DNA of 64,000 bases from Chersky-840 sp963848335. Its GTDB lineage: Bacteria > Actinomycetota > Acidimicrobiia > Acidimicrobiales > UBA8190. This document shows, piece after piece, positions 8,614-16,617 of this stretch (positions within the stretch are counted from its first letter, which is position 1; each line of letters opens with the position of its first letter). The stretch lies in NCBI GenBank assembly GCA_963848335.1, contig CAWKDD010000003.1, forward strand, positions 806,001-870,000, given 5' to 3'. Position numbers and translations under genes: made by a program. A model generated the notes under the pieces. It had not been told where the DNA came from. It made no database searches and worked only from the letters and a program-made list of their open reading frames with translations.

Positions 8614-9429
8614 GTGACCCCAGGCACCGACTGCACCAGCTCCACCGACTTCACGGCCGTCACCGACTTCGCCGGCAAGGTGGTCGTCGTCACCGGTGGG
8701 TCGCGGGGCATCGGGCGCGGCATCGCCGAGGCCTTCCTGGCCGCGGGGGCCGACGTGACGATCTGCGGACGCAAGGAACCGGTCCTCGACGAGCTGCCCT
8801 CGGCGGGCGGGAGACGGGCCGTGTTCCTCCCCGCCGACGTGCGCGACGCCGAGCAGGCCGCGTCGGTGCTCACCGACACGGCGCGACGCTTCGGCCGTGT
8901 CGACGTGCTCGTCAACAACGCCGGGGGTTCCCCCGCCGTCCCCGCCGCCGCCGCCTCGGCGCGCTTTGTGTCGCAGGTCGTGGCGCTCAACCTCCTGGCC
9001 CCCATGTACTGCGCGCAGGCGGCCAACGCCCTCATGCAGGCGTCCCCGGCGGGAGGCTCGATCCTCAACATCGGGAGCGTGTCGGGCTCGCGCCCGTCCC
9101 CGGGCACCGCTGCCTACGGCGCGGCCAAGGCGGGGCTCGTGAACCTGACGCGTTCCCTGGCCGTGGAGTGGGCTCCCAAGGTCCGGGTCAATTGCGTGGT
9201 GGCCGGGATGATCGCCACCGAGGCCGCCGAGGACCATTACGGAGGAGCGGCGGGCGTGGCGGCGGTGGCGGCCACCGTGCCGCTGGGTCGGATGGGGACA
9301 CCGGAGGACGTGGCCGGTGCCTGTCTCTTCCTGGCCTCGCCGCTGGCCTCCTACATCTCGGGGGCGGCCCTCGAGGTGCACGGCGGAGGCGAAGGGCCCG
9401 CCTTCCTCGCCGCCCTCGGCGGCGCCTGA
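8614..9429 (+). CDS. short-chain dehydrogenase/reductase
   Basis: Classical SDR of 271 residues from GTG 8614, chosen because GAGGAG precedes it by seven bases; ATG 8578 is an in-frame alternative adding 12 residues. Seen: cofactor motif VVTGGSRGIGRGIAEAF, NNAGG, and the catalytic Ser-Tyr-Lys set in NIGSVSGSRPSPGTAAYGAAKAGL as separate Ser, YGAAK. The C-terminus has the unusual HGGGEGPAFL ending, which I recall from mycobacterial SDRs next to echA20/ipdA. A steroid or CoA-ester alcohol/ketone substrate is plausible but inferred. It is divergent from the acyltransferase across 210 bp. Confidence 0.85.
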   Translation: MTPGTDCTSSTDFTAVTDFAGKVVVVTGGSRGIGRGIAEAFLAAGADVTICGRKEPVLDELPSAGGRRAVFLPADVRDAEQAASVLTDTARRFGRVDVLVNNAGGSPAVPAAAASARFVSQVVALNLLAPMYCAQAANALMQASPAGGSILNIGSVSGSRPSPGTAAYGAAKAGLVNLTRSLAVEWAPKVRVNCVVAGMIATEAAEDHYGGAAGVAAVAATVPLGRMGTPEDVAGACLFLASPLASYISGAALEVHGGGEGPAFLAALGGA

Positions 9430-9447
9430 CCTCTGCCTGGACCCCGC

Positions 9448-9472
9448 CCGGCCCGGGAAAATTCCGGGCCGG
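9448..9472 (+). terminator. GC-rich stem-loop after the SDR gene
   Basis: CCGGCCCGG (9448-9456) can pair with CCGGGCCGG (9464-9472) around a seven-base loop GAAAATT, 19 bp after the SDR stop. No T-run follows, as is common for actinobacterial hairpin terminators. Its place between two genes on the same strand separates the SDR from the transhydrogenase operon. Confidence 0.6.
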
Positions 9473-9483
9473 AAGTGGAGCCT

Positions 9484-9500
9484 GAGCACTTCACGTGCTC
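9484..9500 (+). promoter_or_regulatory. inverted repeat upstream of the transhydrogenase operon
   Basis: GAGCAC-ttcac-GTGCTC forms perfect six-base arms at 9484-9489 and 9495-9500, just upstream of TGATAG (9501-9506), a possible -10, with the GTG start at 9513. An operator overlapping the promoter is a reasonable reading; the regulator is unknown. Confidence 0.45.
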
Positions 9501-9512
9501 TGATAGCCCCCC

Positions 9513-10667
9513 GTGAAACTCGCCGTCCCCACCGAAACGCGCGCCGGCGAGCGTCGCGTCGCCCTCATCCCCGACGTGGCCGGGCGCCTGGCCGGAACCG
9601 GAGTCGAGGTCGTGGTGCAGCAAGGTGCGGGCGTGCTGGCGCACTTCCCCGATGCCTCCTACCTCGAAAAAGGCGCCACGCTCCGGTCCGGGGCCCCCGA
9701 CACCATGTCGGGCGCCGACCTGGTGACGCGGGTCCAGGCACCCACCCCCCAGGAGGTGGAGCAGCTGGGCCAGGGGACCACGGTGGTGAGCTTCCTCCAG
9801 CCGTCCTCCCAGCTCGACACGGTCCGGGCCCTCATGGACCGCAAGGCCACCGCCTTCAGCCTGGACCTCGTCCCCCGGATCAGCCGGGCCCAGTCCATGG
9901 ACGCGCTGAGCTCGCAGGCGACGGTGTCGGGTTACCTGTCGGCCCTCGCCGGCGCGGTGCGCCTGCCCAAGTTCTTCCCCATGTTCATGACCGCGGCGGG
10001 CACCGTGCCCCCCGCCAAGGTGCTCGTGCTGGGGGCGGGGGTGGCCGGTCTTCAGGCCATCGCCACCGCACGGCGGCTCGGGGCCCAGGTACGGGCCTTC
10101 GACGTGCGGGCCGCGGCCAAGGAAGAGGTGCAGTCGCTCGGTGCCGCCTTCGTGGAGCTCGAGCTCGAGTCCCAGGAGGGCTCGGGGGGATACGCCCGCG
10201 TGCAGTCCGAGGAGTTCCTGGCCCGCCAGCGCGAGCTCATCAGCAACGAGGTGGCCGTCTCCGACGTCGTGATCACCACCGCGGCGGTGCCGGGGCGCCA
10301 GGCACCCGTGCTCGTCACCACGGCCATGGTCGAGCGCATGGCCGAGGGGTCGGTCATCGTGGACATGGCCGCCGACGGCGGCGGGAACTGCGAGCTGACC
10401 GTGGCGGGCCAGGATCTCGAGCACCACGGCGTGGTGGTGTGCGGGCTCACCAACCCGCCCTCGGCCATGCCCACCCACGCCAGCTTCCTCTACTCGCGCA
10501 ACGTGGCCAACTTCCTGGCCCTGATCGTCGTCGACGGTGTGCTGCGCCCCGACTTCGACGACGAGATCGTGGCCGGGAGCTGCGTGGTGCGCGCCGGAGA
10601 GGTCGTCCACCCACCCACCGCCGAACTGCTCTTCGGTGGCGGCCCGGACAAGGAGCCCACGTCGTGA
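9513..10667 (+). CDS. pntAA: NAD(P) transhydrogenase subunit alpha part 1
   Basis: 384 residues, start GTG 9513. This is the NAD(H)-binding domain I of proton-translocating transhydrogenase: VPTETRAGERRVALIP at the N-terminus as in alanine dehydrogenase/PntA, and the dinucleotide fold VLVLGAGVAGLQAIATARRL near residue 170. It transfers hydride between NADH and NADP+ coupled to proton movement across the membrane, together with the two following genes. The stop overlaps the next start (GTGA), so the three subunits are translationally coupled. Split alpha subunits of this kind are usual in actinobacteria. Confidence 0.95.
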   Translation: MKLAVPTETRAGERRVALIPDVAGRLAGTGVEVVVQQGAGVLAHFPDASYLEKGATLRSGAPDTMSGADLVTRVQAPTPQEVEQLGQGTTVVSFLQPSSQLDTVRALMDRKATAFSLDLVPRISRAQSMDALSSQATVSGYLSALAGAVRLPKFFPMFMTAAGTVPPAKVLVLGAGVAGLQAIATARRLGAQVRAFDVRAAAKEEVQSLGAAFVELELESQEGSGGYARVQSEEFLARQRELISNEVAVSDVVITTAAVPGRQAPVLVTTAMVERMAEGSVIVDMAADGGGNCELTVAGQDLEHHGVVVCGLTNPPSAMPTHASFLYSRNVANFLALIVVDGVLRPDFDDEIVAGSCVVRAGEVVHPPTAELLFGGGPDKEPTS

Positions 10668-11050
10668 TCGCCTCGACCGCCCCCGGCCTCATGACCTTCA
10701 TCACCGTGTTCGTCCTCGCCGCCTTCGTCGGCTACGAGGTGGTCTCCAAGGTCCCGAGCATCCTGCACACCCCGCTCATGTCGGGCAGCAACGCCATCCA
10801 CGGCATCATCCTCGTCGGCACCATGATCGTGCTGGGCCAGGCCCATGGGACCGCCCAGCTCACCCTGGGCTTCCTAGCCGTGGTGCTGGCCACCCTCAAC
10901 GTGGTGGGCGGCTTCGTCGTGACCGACCGGATGCTCCACATGTTCAAGGCCAAACCCACCGACCGCAAGGCGCCGGCGGAGCCCGGGGCGTCTCCGGGGG
11001 CGTCGGGCTCGGGCACCAAGGGCGACGGTGGCTCGGGGGCCCCGTCGTGA
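10664..11050 (+). CDS. pntAB: NAD(P) transhydrogenase subunit alpha part 2
   Basis: 128 residues from GTG 10664, overlapping the preceding stop by four bases. Contains VSKVPSILHTPLMSGSNAIHG, the hallmark of the membrane part of the alpha subunit, and three to four membrane helices with a polar, Gly/Ser/Pro-rich C-terminal tail after the FVVTDRMLHMF segment. Forms part of the proton channel with PntB. The tail of about 30 residues is longer than usual and low in complexity. Confidence 0.95.
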   Translation: MIASTAPGLMTFITVFVLAAFVGYEVVSKVPSILHTPLMSGSNAIHGIILVGTMIVLGQAHGTAQLTLGFLAVVLATLNVVGGFVVTDRMLHMFKAKPTDRKAPAEPGASPGASGSGTKGDGGSGAPS

Positions 11051-12444
11051 GCAGGGGGACCGCCACCGACCTGGTCTACCTGGTCGCCATCGTGGGGTTC
11101 ATCCTCGCCCTGAAGGGCCTGAGCTCGCCCAAGCGGGCCCGGCTCGGCAACGTCGTGGGGGCGACGGGGATGCTGGTGGCGGTGGCGTGGACCTTCTCGC
11201 TGCCCGAGGTGTACTCCCACACCCGCAACCTCCTGCTCATCATCGTGGCCATCGCCATCGGCGCGGTCATCGGGGTCCCCGCGGCTCGTCTGGTGAAGAT
11301 GACGGCGATGCCGCAGATGGTCGCCATCTTCAACGGCGTCGGGGGCGGGGCCGCCGCGCTGGTGTCGCTCACCGAGTTCATCTCCTCGGGGGGAAAGTCC
11401 CTCGCCATCTACCGGATCTGCGAGATCCTCTTCGGGGTCCTGGTGGGTTCGGTGTCGCTGGCGGGCAGCACCATCGCCTTCGCCAAGCTCCAGGAGCTCA
11501 TGACCGGACGGCCCATCACCTATCCGGCCCAGCAACCCATCAACGCCGCCATCGGCCTGGCCATCGTGGCCCTGCTGGTGGTGACCGTGGTCACGGCCAG
11601 CACCACGGTGCTCGTCATCGTGCTGGTCCTGTCGCTGGCCCTGGGCGCCATCTTCGTGCTGCCCATCGGGGGGGCCGACACCCCCGTGCTCATCTCCCTG
11701 CTCAACGCCTTCACGGGCCTGGCCGTGGCGGCGTCGGGCTTCACCCTCAACAGCACGCTGCTCATCGTGGCGGGCACGCTGGTGGGTGCCTCGGGCACGC
11801 TGCTCACCCGCATGATGAGCCAGGCCATGGGCCGGTCGCTCACCAACATCTTGTTCAGCGCCTTCGGCTCCGTGGTGACGGCCACCGGGGAGGGGCCCGA
11901 CGCCGCGGGCCGGTCGGTGCGGGCGGGGACCGCCGACGACATCGGCGTGCTCCTGGCCTACGCGCGCAAGGTCGCCATCGTCCCCGGCTACGGCCTGGCC
12001 GTGGCCCAGGCCCAGCACACGGCGCGTGAGCTCGCCGATGCGTTGGCGGCGCGTGGCGTGGAGGTCTACTACGCCATCCACCCCGTGGCCGGTCGCATGC
12101 CCGGGCACATGAACGTGCTCCTGGCCGAGGCCAACGTCCCCTACGACCAGCTCGAGGAGATGGACGACGCCAACCAGGACATGTCCACCACCGACGTGGC
12201 GCTGGTGGTGGGCGCCAACGACACCGTGAACCCGGCCGCCAAGAACACGCCCGGCAGCCCCATCTACGGGATGCCGATCATCAACGCCGACCAGGCCACC
12301 AACATCGTGTTCCTGAAGCGCTCGATGCGCCCCGGTTTCGCCGGGATCGACAACGAGCTCCTCTACGACCCGAAGACGACGATGCTCTTCGGGGATGCCA
12401 AGGACTCCCTGTCCAAGCTGGTGGCGGCGGTCAAAGCGGCCTGA
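11047..12444 (+). CDS. pntB: NAD(P) transhydrogenase subunit beta
   Basis: 465 residues from GTG 11047, again with a four-base stop/start overlap. The N-terminal 270 residues hold about nine membrane helices; the C-terminal NADP(H)-binding domain III shows GYGLAVAQAQHTA, the VVGANDTVNPAA segment, KRSMRPGFAGIDN and GDAKDSL. Complete family-length protein. As last gene of the operon it ends 21 bp before the convergent PIN/TRAM gene. The complex supplies NADPH using the proton gradient, or NADH when run in reverse; in this neighbourhood it may serve the oxidoreductases of lipid breakdown (inference). Confidence 0.95.
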   Translation: MSRGTATDLVYLVAIVGFILALKGLSSPKRARLGNVVGATGMLVAVAWTFSLPEVYSHTRNLLLIIVAIAIGAVIGVPAARLVKMTAMPQMVAIFNGVGGGAAALVSLTEFISSGGKSLAIYRICEILFGVLVGSVSLAGSTIAFAKLQELMTGRPITYPAQQPINAAIGLAIVALLVVTVVTASTTVLVIVLVLSLALGAIFVLPIGGADTPVLISLLNAFTGLAVAASGFTLNSTLLIVAGTLVGASGTLLTRMMSQAMGRSLTNILFSAFGSVVTATGEGPDAAGRSVRAGTADDIGVLLAYARKVAIVPGYGLAVAQAQHTARELADALAARGVEVYYAIHPVAGRMPGHMNVLLAEANVPYDQLEEMDDANQDMSTTDVALVVGANDTVNPAAKNTPGSPIYGMPIINADQATNIVFLKRSMRPGFAGIDNELLYDPKTTMLFGDAKDSLSKLVAAVKAA

Positions 12445-12460
12445 GCCTGGTCCGGAGCCG

Positions 12461-12473
12461 CGGGCTCAGCCCG
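12461..12473. terminator. small hairpin between convergent genes
   Basis: CGGGC-tca-GCCCG lies between the pntB stop and the end of the convergent PIN/TRAM gene. Short stem, no T-run; a possible bidirectional terminator. Confidence 0.3.
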
Positions 12474-13539
12474 TGCCGGCGTGCTGGACGAGCGAGGGGC
12501 CGCCCTCGAAGAGCTGGGCGAAGACGAGCTGTCCCTGGCTCGTCTGGCGCGCCGAGGACACGACGACCTCGATGGCACGGCCCCCCACCAGGTGCGAGGC
12601 GTCGTTGACCACGACCATGTCGCCCTCGGGCAGGTAGCCGACGGCCTGGCGAGGCTGGCGTCCTTCTTTGACCAGGTCGATGACGAGATGCTCGCCCGGG
12701 GGGTGGTCGGGGGAGAGCTCGGCGGCCAGCCGGCGCAGGTCCACCACGTCGATGTCCTGCTCCTCGGCGCGCTCGGCCACCTCGGCCGAGCAGGTGGCCA
12801 GGCGCACGTGCAGGCGGTGCGTGAGGGCGATGGCGCGCTGGCCGGTGTCGTCGAGCTCGGGGACCTCGTCCTCGTTCATCCAGATGTCGACGCCGTCGGT
12901 TTGGAGCGCCTCGACGGCCTCGAGGCCGCGATGGGCGCGTCGGGACGTGACGGGGTCGGGGCTGTGGGTCAACATGCGGACCTCGTCGACCACGAAGCGC
13001 GGCACCACCACACCGCCGGCAAGAAGACCGGAGCGGCCCAGCACCATGAGGTGGCGGTCCATGACCGCTGAGCTGTCCACCAGCAGCGCCGTTCCCGGTG
13101 GCGGTTGGGCGGGGCGGTCCAGGAGGTGCGACATCCCCGCGGCGCGCACGATCTCGTGTCCCTTGGCCACGCCGATGCGCACACCCGCCGCGGACAGCAC
13201 CCAGGCGAAGGCGGCCACGAGCGGGTAGTCGATGCTCGAGTGCACGAGGGCCACCACCGGGAGGCCGGCCACGAGCCCGAGGAGCAGGCCGGTGGTCCCG
13301 ACCACGGACCCGGCGAACACCGAGCCGGCCGAGATCGACCGCAGCTGCAGGACCGCCTCGCGCAGGCCCCGGTCGATGAGCCTCCCGATCACCCCGCCGA
13401 TGAGATAGGAGATGAGCGCGCCCAGGGTGATCCCGATGACCGGCGCCGTGGTGTTGCGCCCGATGTCGTTGCCCACGGCATTGCCACCGATCGTGCCGGC
13501 GATCACCAGCAGCAGCCTGAACACTTCCACGAAGATCAC
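12466..13539 (-). CDS. PIN and TRAM domain membrane protein (YacL-like)
   Basis: 357 residues. Four hydrophobic helices in the first 130 residues (e.g. VVGTTGLLLGLVAGLPVVAL), then a PIN nuclease-like domain starting LLVDSSAVMDRHLMVLGRSG with the conserved aspartate, VPRFVVDEV with the second acidic position, and a C-terminal TRAM-like RNA-binding segment with VGYLPEGDMVVVNDASHLVGG. This order is that of the YacL family in Gram-positive bacteria and actinobacteria. The family is a putative membrane-anchored ribonuclease; its target is unknown to me. Intact, normal length. Transcribed toward the transhydrogenase operon. Confidence 0.88.
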   Translation of the reverse strand: MIFVEVFRLLLVIAGTIGGNAVGNDIGRNTTAPVIGITLGALISYLIGGVIGRLIDRGLREAVLQLRSISAGSVFAGSVVGTTGLLLGLVAGLPVVALVHSSIDYPLVAAFAWVLSAAGVRIGVAKGHEIVRAAGMSHLLDRPAQPPPGTALLVDSSAVMDRHLMVLGRSGLLAGGVVVPRFVVDEVRMLTHSPDPVTSRRAHRGLEAVEALQTDGVDIWMNEDEVPELDDTGQRAIALTHRLHVRLATCSAEVAERAEEQDIDVVDLRRLAAELSPDHPPGEHLVIDLVKEGRQPRQAVGYLPEGDMVVVNDASHLVGGRAIEVVVSSARQTSQGQLVFAQLFEGGPSLVQHAGTG

Positions 13540-13918
13540 GCGCTGTCGGCCTCACTCTCCGATGCGCCCGAGCACGTTCCAGGCTACCGACAGGCACCCG
13601 ACTCCTGGCGGCATTCACCACGTGGGAGCCCTCGTCGTTCATGGTCTCGTCCGGTGAAAACCCTCGTCGTGTGGGTGGATCGGCGAGCGATCACGTCCAC
13701 TAGCTGCTGCTGGTCGGGACGCCCGCCCGCACCACCCAGAAACCCAACGCCCGCACATTTCTCGGCCTCGCCCGCGACCGTGTGTGGTCGGAGAGTCGCG
13801 GTGCGCTGCTCGTGGCCGGCGACCAACGGGCCGCATACCATCCACTTGTGCTCCGGCCACTCGTGCTCCGGCCACTCTTGCTCCGGCCACTCGTGCTCGG
13901 GTGCGGTGGCCGTCGGCG
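13540..13918. other. intergenic region between divergent genes
   Basis: About 380 bp between the PIN/TRAM gene and the epimerase-like gene, both transcribed outward. I see no convincing coding frame. The right end is the 15-bp tandem repeat described separately. No clear -35/-10 pair stands out. Confidence 0.5.
13846..13900. repeat. 15-bp tandem repeat, 3.7 copies, upstream of the epimerase-like gene
   Basis: Units TTGTGCTCCGGCCAC, TCGTGCTCCGGCCAC and TCTTGCTCCGGCCAC occupy 13846-13890, followed by the partial unit TCGTGCTCGG. It ends 18 bp before the ATG at 13919, so copy number could affect the promoter or leader of that gene. Confidence 0.75.
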
Positions 13919-14869
13919 ATGAGGGTGTTCGTGGCCGGTGCCACCGGCGTGCTGGGACGGCGGACGCTGCCCCTGCTCGTGGCGCAGGGACACGACGTCA
14001 GCGCGCTGGCCCGCTCCGACGTGCGAGCCACGCTGGTGGGCGATCTCGGCGCCCGGCCGGTGCGAGCCGACCTGTTCGACAGCGCGTCGATGCGCGGCGC
14101 CGTGGCCGGCCACGACGTCGTGTGCAACCTGGCGACCCACATCCCCTCGTCGTTGCGCATGGCCCTGCCCGGTGCCTGGGCCGAGAACGACCGGATCCGG
14201 ATCGAGGGGTCGCGCATCCTTGTCGACGCCGCCCTGGCCGCTGCGGCCGGCCGCTACGTCCAGGAGTCGATCGCCTTTCTCTACCGTGACGGGGGGGACC
14301 GGTGGATCGACGAGTCCTCCCCCCTCGACCCGGTGGCCAACCTGCGCTCGGCCACCGTGGCCGAGTCCCACGCCGCCCGGGTGACCGCGGCGGGCGGCGT
14401 TGCCGTGATCTTGCGGTTCGCCGCCTTCTACGGGCCCGACAGTGCCACCACCTTCGACATGATCCGACTGGCGAGAAGGCGCATCGCCCTGGGAGCGGGG
14501 CCCGAGGGGTACGTGTCGTCGATCACCACCGACGATGCCGCCGCCGCGGTGGTGGCGTCGCTGTCGGCCCCGGCAGGTCTGTACAACGTCGGTGACCACG
14601 AGCCCGTGACCCGCCGACAATTCTTCGCCGCCCTGGCGGGCGCGCTCGGCGTCTCTCCCCCCTTCGTCGCTCCGGCCGGGCTCACCAAGCTCGCAGGACC
14701 CAAGGCGGCGGCACTCGTCCGCTCCCAGCGCCTCTCCAATCGCCGGTTCGTCGACGTCACCGGCTTCGAGCCGGTTTCGCCCAGTGTGCGCCAGGGATGG
14801 CCGAAGGTCGTGGCCGCGTGGCGTGCCGCGTGCCGCGTCAGCGTCCGGAAACAGCTGACCCACAGCTGA
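13919..14869 (+). CDS. NAD-dependent epimerase/dehydratase family protein
   Basis: 316 residues from ATG 13919. Extended-SDR cofactor motif VFVAGATGVLGRRTLPLLVAQGH at the N-terminus, then DLFDSASMRGAVAGHDVVCNLATH, typical of NmrA/epimerase-like proteins. No clear YxxxK catalytic pair, though YVQESIAFLYRDGG occupies the equivalent place, so it may be an atypical member that binds a nucleotide without the usual epimerase chemistry. Substrate unknown. Upstream tandem repeat noted separately. It ends close to the GYWLV-repeat gene on the same strand. Confidence 0.8.
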   Translation: MRVFVAGATGVLGRRTLPLLVAQGHDVSALARSDVRATLVGDLGARPVRADLFDSASMRGAVAGHDVVCNLATHIPSSLRMALPGAWAENDRIRIEGSRILVDAALAAAAGRYVQESIAFLYRDGGDRWIDESSPLDPVANLRSATVAESHAARVTAAGGVAVILRFAAFYGPDSATTFDMIRLARRRIALGAGPEGYVSSITTDDAAAAVVASLSAPAGLYNVGDHEPVTRRQFFAALAGALGVSPPFVAPAGLTKLAGPKAAALVRSQRLSNRRFVDVTGFEPVSPSVRQGWPKVVAAWRAACRVSVRKQLTHS

Positions 14870-14925
14870 AGCTCAGGCGCGACGCAGTTCGCGTACGGGA
14901 TCAACAATCAGCCAAGAGCCTTCAG

Positions 14926-16617
14926 GTGCGCGTCGTCGCGCCCGATGACTTGACGGTGACGCGTCCGTGGCAGCACGATGCTCACGCGCTCGTTTCGTTG
15001 AACCGCTCTCGAAGGACCGCACCGGGTGAGCCGATCCGGGCTCGACGTCCCCGAGCCTTGTTGGGCATCGCGGCGGCAGCCCTCGTCACGTCGTTCGGCT
15101 CCTTCGCCGCCACCGCCTCCCTTCCTGCTCCTGTCGCGTTCGCCGCCGCCGGTGCGAGCGCGACGGGCTCGTCCACCCACCCTTACGCGGGCGGCGGGAT
15201 CGTGCCCTTCGGCGACGCCGGCAGCTACGGCACCCTCGATGTGGCCCTGTCCTCGGTCATCACCGGCATGGCGGCCACTCCCGACGGCAAGGGCTACTGG
15301 CTGGTCGGAGCCGACGGAGGCGTGTTCACCTTCGGGGACGCGCCGTTCTACGGGTCGCTGGGGGCGCTCCAGCTCGCCGGGCCCATCGTGGGGATGGCAC
15401 CCACCCCCGACGGCAAGGGCTACTGGCTCGTGGCCCTCGACGGGGGCGTGTTCGCCCTGGGCGACGCCGCCTTCTACGGGTCGATGGGGGCCAAGCCCCT
15501 GGCTCAGCCGGTGGTGGGCATGGCGGCCACCCCCGACGGCGAGGGCTACTGGCTCGTCGCCGCCGACGGGGGGGTCTTCTCCTTCGGTGACGCCGCCTTC
15601 TACGGGTCCATGGGGGGCAAGACCCTCGCCGCCGACATCACCGGCATGGCCGCCACCCCCGACGGCAAGGGCTACTGGATGGTGGGGGGCGATGGCGGGG
15701 TCTTCTCCTTCGGGGACGCCGCCTTCTACGGGTCGATGGGAAGCAAGCCTCCCCCGGACTCCATCGCCGGCATGGCGGCCACCCCCGACGGCAAGGGGTA
15801 CTGGATGGTGGAGAGCGACGGCACCGTGTTCGCATACGGCGACGCCCGGGGATTCGGCTCGTCCTCCGCCACCAAGCCGATCTCGCCCGTGGCGGGCATC
15901 ATCCCCACCACCGACGGCAAGGGGTACTGGCTCCTCGAACCCGACGACTGGAATTACTCGTTCACCGACGCGCCCCCGTACTCCCTCACCACGTCGGCGA
16001 CCATCACGTCGGTGGCGGCCAGCCAGGTGGGGCCCGACCCCGCCAACGCCGCGGGCCCGTACTGCAACCCCTACGGGCCGTGCGAGCAGTGGTGCGCCCT
16101 CTTCCTCACCTGGGTATGGGAGCAGGCCGGCATACCGGTGCCGTCGATACCATTCACCGGCAACATCTACGCGTGGGCGGCGGCACACGGCCGCATCCTT
16201 TCGGCCACCACCCTGCCCGCACCCGGAGATGCCGTGCTCTACGGCACCGGGCCCCAGAGCACCGCCACCTCCGTCCATACCGGCGCTGTCGTCCAGGTGT
16301 GGCCCGACGGTGCGGTGGTCACGGTGGAGGGCGACGCCGGGCCTGCCCCGGACGGGCAGGGAGCCGTGATCATCAACGGCCCGTACCTGCTGACGGACTC
16401 CGCGTCCTACAACGGTGTCGCCGTGTACGCCGTCGCCCAGCCGAGTGCGCTGACGGGAACGGGCCCGGCTGGCGGCAAGGACACTGCAACGCCGCCGCCA
16501 TCGTTTCGCAATGAAAGCCGCTGGTGCCGTGGCAGGACCGGAGACCTAGGCTCGACACCATGGCGACGTCGGCAGAGGGCGCGGGGATCGGGCCCACCTC
16601 CGCCGCGCCTTCCCTGA
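14926..16617 (+). CDS. secreted GYWLV-repeat protein with C-terminal CHAP-like domain
   Basis: Start uncertain: GTG 14926, GTG 14956 and TTG 14998 are all in frame. The signal peptide is ARRPRALLGIAAAALVTSFG followed by an Ala-rich cleavage region. Seven copies of a 42-residue repeat follow, each with TPDGKGYWLVxxDGGVFxFGDA and FYGSMG, suggesting a beta-propeller. The last 150 residues look like a CHAP amidase: CEQWCALFLTWVWEQAG with the catalytic Cys and TSVHTGAVVQVWPDGAV with the His. Such domains cut peptidoglycan cross-bridges or stems. The C-terminal 50 residues are basic and run 58 bp into the moxR start, so the natural stop may have been lost through a small indel. Extracellular or wall-bound; the repeat function is unknown. 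Confidence 0.8.
   Translation: MRVVAPDDLTVTRPWQHDAHALVSLNRSRRTAPGEPIRARRPRALLGIAAAALVTSFGSFAATASLPAPVAFAAAGASATGSSTHPYAGGGIVPFGDAGSYGTLDVALSSVITGMAATPDGKGYWLVGADGGVFTFGDAPFYGSLGALQLAGPIVGMAPTPDGKGYWLVALDGGVFALGDAAFYGSMGAKPLAQPVVGMAATPDGEGYWLVAADGGVFSFGDAAFYGSMGGKTLAADITGMAATPDGKGYWMVGGDGGVFSFGDAAFYGSMGSKPPPDSIAGMAATPDGKGYWMVESDGTVFAYGDARGFGSSSATKPISPVAGIIPTTDGKGYWLLEPDDWNYSFTDAPPYSLTTSATITSVAASQVGPDPANAAGPYCNPYGPCEQWCALFLTWVWEQAGIPVPSIPFTGNIYAWAAAHGRILSATTLPAPGDAVLYGTGPQSTATSVHTGAVVQVWPDGAVVTVEGDAGPAPDGQGAVIINGPYLLTDSASYNGVAVYAVAQPSALTGTGPAGGKDTATPPPSFRNESRWCRGRTGDLGSTPWRRRQRARGSGPPPPRLP
16547..16552 (+). promoter_or_regulatory. -10 element TAGGCT seven bases before moxR
   Basis: TAGGCT ends seven bases before the ATG at 16560, the spacing expected when transcription starts at or next to the start codon (leaderless mRNA). 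No good ribosome-binding site precedes this ATG. Confidence 0.45.

Noticed and set aside
6151..9489. A single continuous 1112-codon minus-strand frame
   Set aside because: Only 6210-8403 resembles a protein (acyltransferase plus SGNH). The part beyond 8403 is antisense to the SDR gene and is low-complexity, and the part below about 6530 is the wrong frame for the SGNH end.
13846..13900. CRISPR-like array
   Set aside because: The 15-bp units abut without spacers, so this is a plain tandem repeat. None of the other repeats has unique spacers either.
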